Shown: one piece after another, positions 4,770 to 6,923 of the stretch
How positions within the stretch are numbered: position 1 is the first letter of the stretch
Layout: every line of letters begins with the position of its first letter
Origin: Gemmatimonadales bacterium
GTDB lineage: Bacteria; Gemmatimonadota; Gemmatimonadetes; Gemmatimonadales; GWC2-71-9
DNA length: 6,923 nucleotides
Direction of reading: 5' to 3'
NCBI GenBank assembly: GCA_025924275.1
Contig: JAICEH010000111.1
Span: 1 to 6,923 of the forward strand
Position numbers and translations under genes: made by a program
The notes under the pieces: generated by a model
Databases searched by the model: none
What the model saw: the letters and a program-made list of their open reading frames with translations, nothing else
Told to the model about the DNA's origin: nothing

Positions 4770-6872
4770 ATGACCGGGACCCATGCCGCGGCGCCCAGCC
4801 ACGCCGCCGACCTCAGCCACCCATCGCTCTACCTCAACCGGGAACTCTCCTGGCTCGAGTTCAACCGGCGGGTGCTGCACGAGGCGGAGGACGCTCGCAC
4901 CCCGCTGCTCGAGCGGCTCAAGTTCCTGGGGATCTTCAGCAGCAACCTCGACGAGTTCTTCCAGGTCCGGATCGCGGGACTCCGGCAGCAGCTGGCCGCG
5001 CGCGTGGTGGAGCGCACCGCCGATGGCCTCACCCCGGCGGAGCAGCTGCACGCCGCCGCCGCCGTGGTGCGCGACCTGGTCCGGCGCCACGACGCCTGCC
5101 TTGTGGGCCACGTCCTCCCGGCCCTCGAGCGCCACGGAGTCCGGATCCACACCCGCTGGGCAGATCTCGAGCCCCGGGATCGTCAGGCGCTCGCGCAGTA
5201 CTTCGAGGAGCACGTCTTCCCGGTCCTGACGCCGCTGGCGGTGGACCCGGCACACCCCTTCCCCTACATCTCGAACCTCAGTCTCTCGCTGGCGGTGGTG
5301 CTGCGCTCCGACGATGGCGAGGAGCGCTTTGCCCGGGTGAAGGTGCCGAAGATCCTGCCCCGCTGGGTCCCGCTCACCACCCGGCACCAGGTGCTCCCGC
5401 TCGAGGTGCTGATCGGCGCCAACCTCGAGACCCTCTTCCCCGGCGTCGAGATCCTCGGCTGGTACCTGTTCCGGATCACCCGGAACACCGACTTCGAGAT
5501 CGACCAGGACGAGGCGGAGGACCTCCTGGAGCTGATCCAGGAGGAGGTGCGGAACCGCCGCTTCGGCGAGGTCGTGCGCCTGGAGGTGGCCCCCTCGATG
5601 CCCGCCCACCTCCGCCAGCTCCTGCTGGCGGAGTTCAGCGAGGAAGCGGAGAACGAGTCCCCTCCCCTCACCGCGGACGACATCTACGAGGTCGAGGGCC
5701 TGCTCGACGGCGCGGACCTGATGGCGCTCGCGGGGCTGGAGATCCCCGAGCTCCGCGACCCGCCGCACCACCCGGTGACCCAGCCGAGGCTCGCCGGCAA
5801 CCGGTCGATCTTCGAGGTGATCCGCGAGGGAGACGTGCTGGTGCACCTCCCGTTCGACTCGTTCGCCTCGAGCGTGGAGCGATTCATCCAGCAGGCGGTG
5901 GAGGACCCCGACGTCCTCGCCATCAAGGTGACGCTGTATCGCACGGGGGGAGACTCGAGCATCGCCCGTCTCCTGGCGCACGCCGCCGAGCGAGGCAAGC
6001 AGGTGGCGGTGCTCATCGAGCTGCAGGCCCGGTTCGACGAGGAGAACAACATCCGCTGGGCCCAGCGGTTGGAGGACGTCGGGGTCCACGTGAGCTACGG
6101 CGTGGCGGGCTTCAAGACGCACGCCAAGGTCCTGCTGGTGGTCCGGCGGGAGGCCGGCGCCATCCGGCGCTACGTGCACGTCGGCACCGGCAACTACAAC
6201 CCCAAGACCGCCCGACTCTACACCGACTTCGGCCTCTTCAGCGCCGACCCCGACCTCGGGGCCGACCTGACCGACCTGTTCAACGTGCTGACCGGCTTCG
6301 GCGCGCCGGCGACCTACCGCAAGATCCTCGTGGCCCCCCGAGGGATGCGCAGCCGCCTGCTGGAGATGATCCAGCGGGAGGTGGATCACGCGCGCGAGGG
6401 AAAGCCGGCCCGGATCCTGGCCAAGCTGAACGCCCTGGTGGATCCGGCGATGATCAACGCGCTCTACGCGGCGAGCCGGGCGGGCGTGACGGTGGACCTG
6501 CTGGTGCGTGGCATCTGCTGCCTCCGGCCCGGGCTTCCCGGGGTGAGCGAGCGCATCCGGGTGGTGAGCGTCATCGGCCGCTTCCTCGAGCACTCCCGCG
6601 CCTACTGCTTCCACAACGGCGGGGCGGACGAGGTCTACATCGGCTCGGCCGACTGGATGCCGCGGAACCTGGATCGCCGGATCGAGGCCGCGGTCCCGGT
6701 GGACGATCCGGCGCTCCGCCGGCTCCTCCGCCAGACGCTCGAGTTGATGTGGGCGGACAACCGGCAGGCGTGGGAACTCGGCCCCGACGGCACCTGGACC
6801 CAGCGCCAGCCCGCGCCGGAGGAGCCGGAGGTGGCGACGCATCGGGTGCTGGTGGAGCGGGTGTGGGGCTAG
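4770..6872 (+). CDS. ppk1: Polyphosphate kinase 1
   Basis: PPK1 reversibly polymerises the gamma-phosphate of ATP into inorganic polyphosphate; it is typically a membrane-associated oligomer. At 700 residues it is close to the 688 of E. coli PPK, and all four domains are present: N (about 19-120, SLYLNRELSWLEFN and SSNLDEFF), H (about 121-336), C1 (about 337-518) and C2 (519-685). Key residues align with E. coli at a constant offset of 16 in the catalytic half: His451 (KTHAK) for autophosphorylated His435, His608 (RFLEHSR) for His592, and Arg391 (LYRTGGDS) and Arg421 (QARFDEENN) for the magnesium-phosphate residues 375 and 405. Asn59 corresponds to ATP-contacting Asn45. The start is fixed: TGA at 4764-4766 is in frame directly upstream, and no other start codon precedes the conserved core. 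GAGGG abuts the ATG with no spacer, so it cannot work as a normal ribosome site. No ppx or phoU is visible beside it. The 15-residue C-terminal tail is Pro/Glu-rich and variable. Complete and apparently intact. Confidence 0.98.
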   Translation: MTGTHAAAPSHAADLSHPSLYLNRELSWLEFNRRVLHEAEDARTPLLERLKFLGIFSSNLDEFFQVRIAGLRQQLAARVVERTADGLTPAEQLHAAAAVVRDLVRRHDACLVGHVLPALERHGVRIHTRWADLEPRDRQALAQYFEEHVFPVLTPLAVDPAHPFPYISNLSLSLAVVLRSDDGEERFARVKVPKILPRWVPLTTRHQVLPLEVLIGANLETLFPGVEILGWYLFRITRNTDFEIDQDEAEDLLELIQEEVRNRRFGEVVRLEVAPSMPAHLRQLLLAEFSEEAENESPPLTADDIYEVEGLLDGADLMALAGLEIPELRDPPHHPVTQPRLAGNRSIFEVIREGDVLVHLPFDSFASSVERFIQQAVEDPDVLAIKVTLYRTGGDSSIARLLAHAAERGKQVAVLIELQARFDEENNIRWAQRLEDVGVHVSYGVAGFKTHAKVLLVVRREAGAIRRYVHVGTGNYNPKTARLYTDFGLFSADPDLGADLTDLFNVLTGFGAPATYRKILVAPRGMRSRLLEMIQREVDHAREGKPARILAKLNALVDPAMINALYAASRAGVTVDLLVRGICCLRPGLPGVSERIRVVSVIGRFLEHSRAYCFHNGGADEVYIGSADWMPRNLDRRIEAAVPVDDPALRRLLRQTLELMWADNRQAWELGPDGTWTQRQPAPEEPEVATHRVLVERVWG

Positions 6873-6874
6873 GC

Positions 6875-6898
6875 GGGGAGCGGGGAGCGGGGAGCGGG
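6875..6898 (+). repeat. Tandem GGGGAGC x3 plus GGG, four-tract G-quadruplex motif
   Basis: Three exact tandem copies of GGGGAGC (6875-6881, 6882-6888, 6889-6895) are followed by GGG (6896-6898). This makes four G-tracts of at least three, each separated by the 3-base loop AGC, satisfying the canonical G-quadruplex rule on the coding strand. It begins two bases after the ppk1 stop, so it would be in the 3' untranslated part of the mRNA. The tandem pattern itself is certain; folding is inference. Confidence 0.85.
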
Positions 6899-6923
6899 CC
6901 CCTCTCCCCGCTCCCCGCTCCCC
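6875..6923. terminator. Perfect 20-base inverted repeat after ppk1, possible terminator or 3' hairpin
   Basis: The arm 6875-6894 is the exact reverse complement of 6904-6923, with a 9-base loop (CGGGCCCCT, 6895-6903). The right arm runs to the last base of the window, so the repeat may be longer. Such an extremely GC-rich hairpin right after a stop could end transcription or block 3' exonucleases. No T-tract can be seen because the window ends. The right half has four C-tracts with 3-base spacers, so the minus strand also has a quadruplex motif. It may instead be a dispersed intergenic repeat. Confidence 0.55.

Noticed and set aside
1885..4773. Plus-strand open frame of over 950 codons running across the DUF6624 gene, the antisense of the membrane protein and the M50 gene
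   Set aside because: The translation is Arg/Pro/Gly/Ala low-complexity sequence, crosses several well-supported genes in another frame and has no domain.
4734..6842. Open frame of about 700 codons antisense to the whole of ppk1
   Set aside because: It mirrors ppk1 almost end to end, its predicted protein is Arg/His/Glu/Val-rich without a recognisable domain, and it has no supporting ribosome site. Such frames are expected opposite highly GC-biased genes.
1..6923. CRISPR array, tRNA/rRNA, insertion sequence, toxin-antitoxin or defence system
   Set aside because: I see no regularly spaced repeats beyond the short ones listed, no transposase or nuclease motifs, no cloverleaf-like sequence, and every substantial gene is assigned to another family.

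Overview
This is a gene-dense, very GC-rich bacterial chromosomal segment. Open frames on the non-coding strands are long, as expected from strong GC bias at codon position 3. The gene set is housekeeping or accessory metabolism: a lipoprotein with a lipobox, Sec-exported and integral membrane proteins, methionine sulfoxide reductase B and polyphosphate kinase 1. I see no phage, IS, CRISPR, tRNA or rRNA signal. A GC-rich diderm such as Gemmatimonadota would fit (DUF6624, COG3503-type membrane protein, Gmad2/GerMN lipoprotein), but this is inferred from gene content and style, not from a marker gene.

Layout. Positions 1-1850 (+) look like one operon: the 3' end of an unrecognised gene (1-126), msrB (126-635), a Gmad2-GerMN lipoprotein (632-1441) and a small cupin (1458-1850). 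The first three are joined by 1- and 4-base start/stop overlaps, and the cupin follows after 16 bases. A 191-base gap then precedes an exported DUF6624 protein (2042-2677, +). Its 3' end overlaps by 10 bases the 3' end of a convergent multi-pass membrane protein of the DUF1624/heparan-alpha-glucosaminide N-acetyltransferase-like group (2668-3876, -). That gene is divergent, across 103 bases, from an M50 (site-2-protease-like) membrane metalloprotease (3980-4684, +). After 85 bases comes ppk1 (4770-6872, +), full length with all the catalytic residues I could place.

The most interesting non-coding signals flank ppk1. Upstream, three GTTAC/GTTCG-type units recur at an exact 11-base period, the geometry of a PHO box, and overlap a 21-base near-palindrome. 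The start codon is fixed by an in-frame stop two codons upstream, the only purine-rich tract touches the ATG with no spacer, and a TAGATT hexamer sits where a -10 box would put transcription start on the A of the ATG, so a leaderless ppk1 mRNA is plausible. Downstream, a perfect 20-base inverted repeat built from GGGGAGC units reaches the window edge. It has four G-tracts on the top strand followed by four C-tracts, so both strands carry a G-quadruplex motif.

Together the genes suggest envelope and stress maintenance: repair of oxidised methionine, an exported lipoprotein, membrane proteolysis and polyphosphate storage. Only the first operon shows physical linkage; the other genes are neighbours without demonstrable co-function. 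I found no clear sign of a wholly new multi-gene system. The candidates worth testing are the ppk1 control region, the 3' G-rich repeat and the msrB-Gmad2/GerMN linkage.
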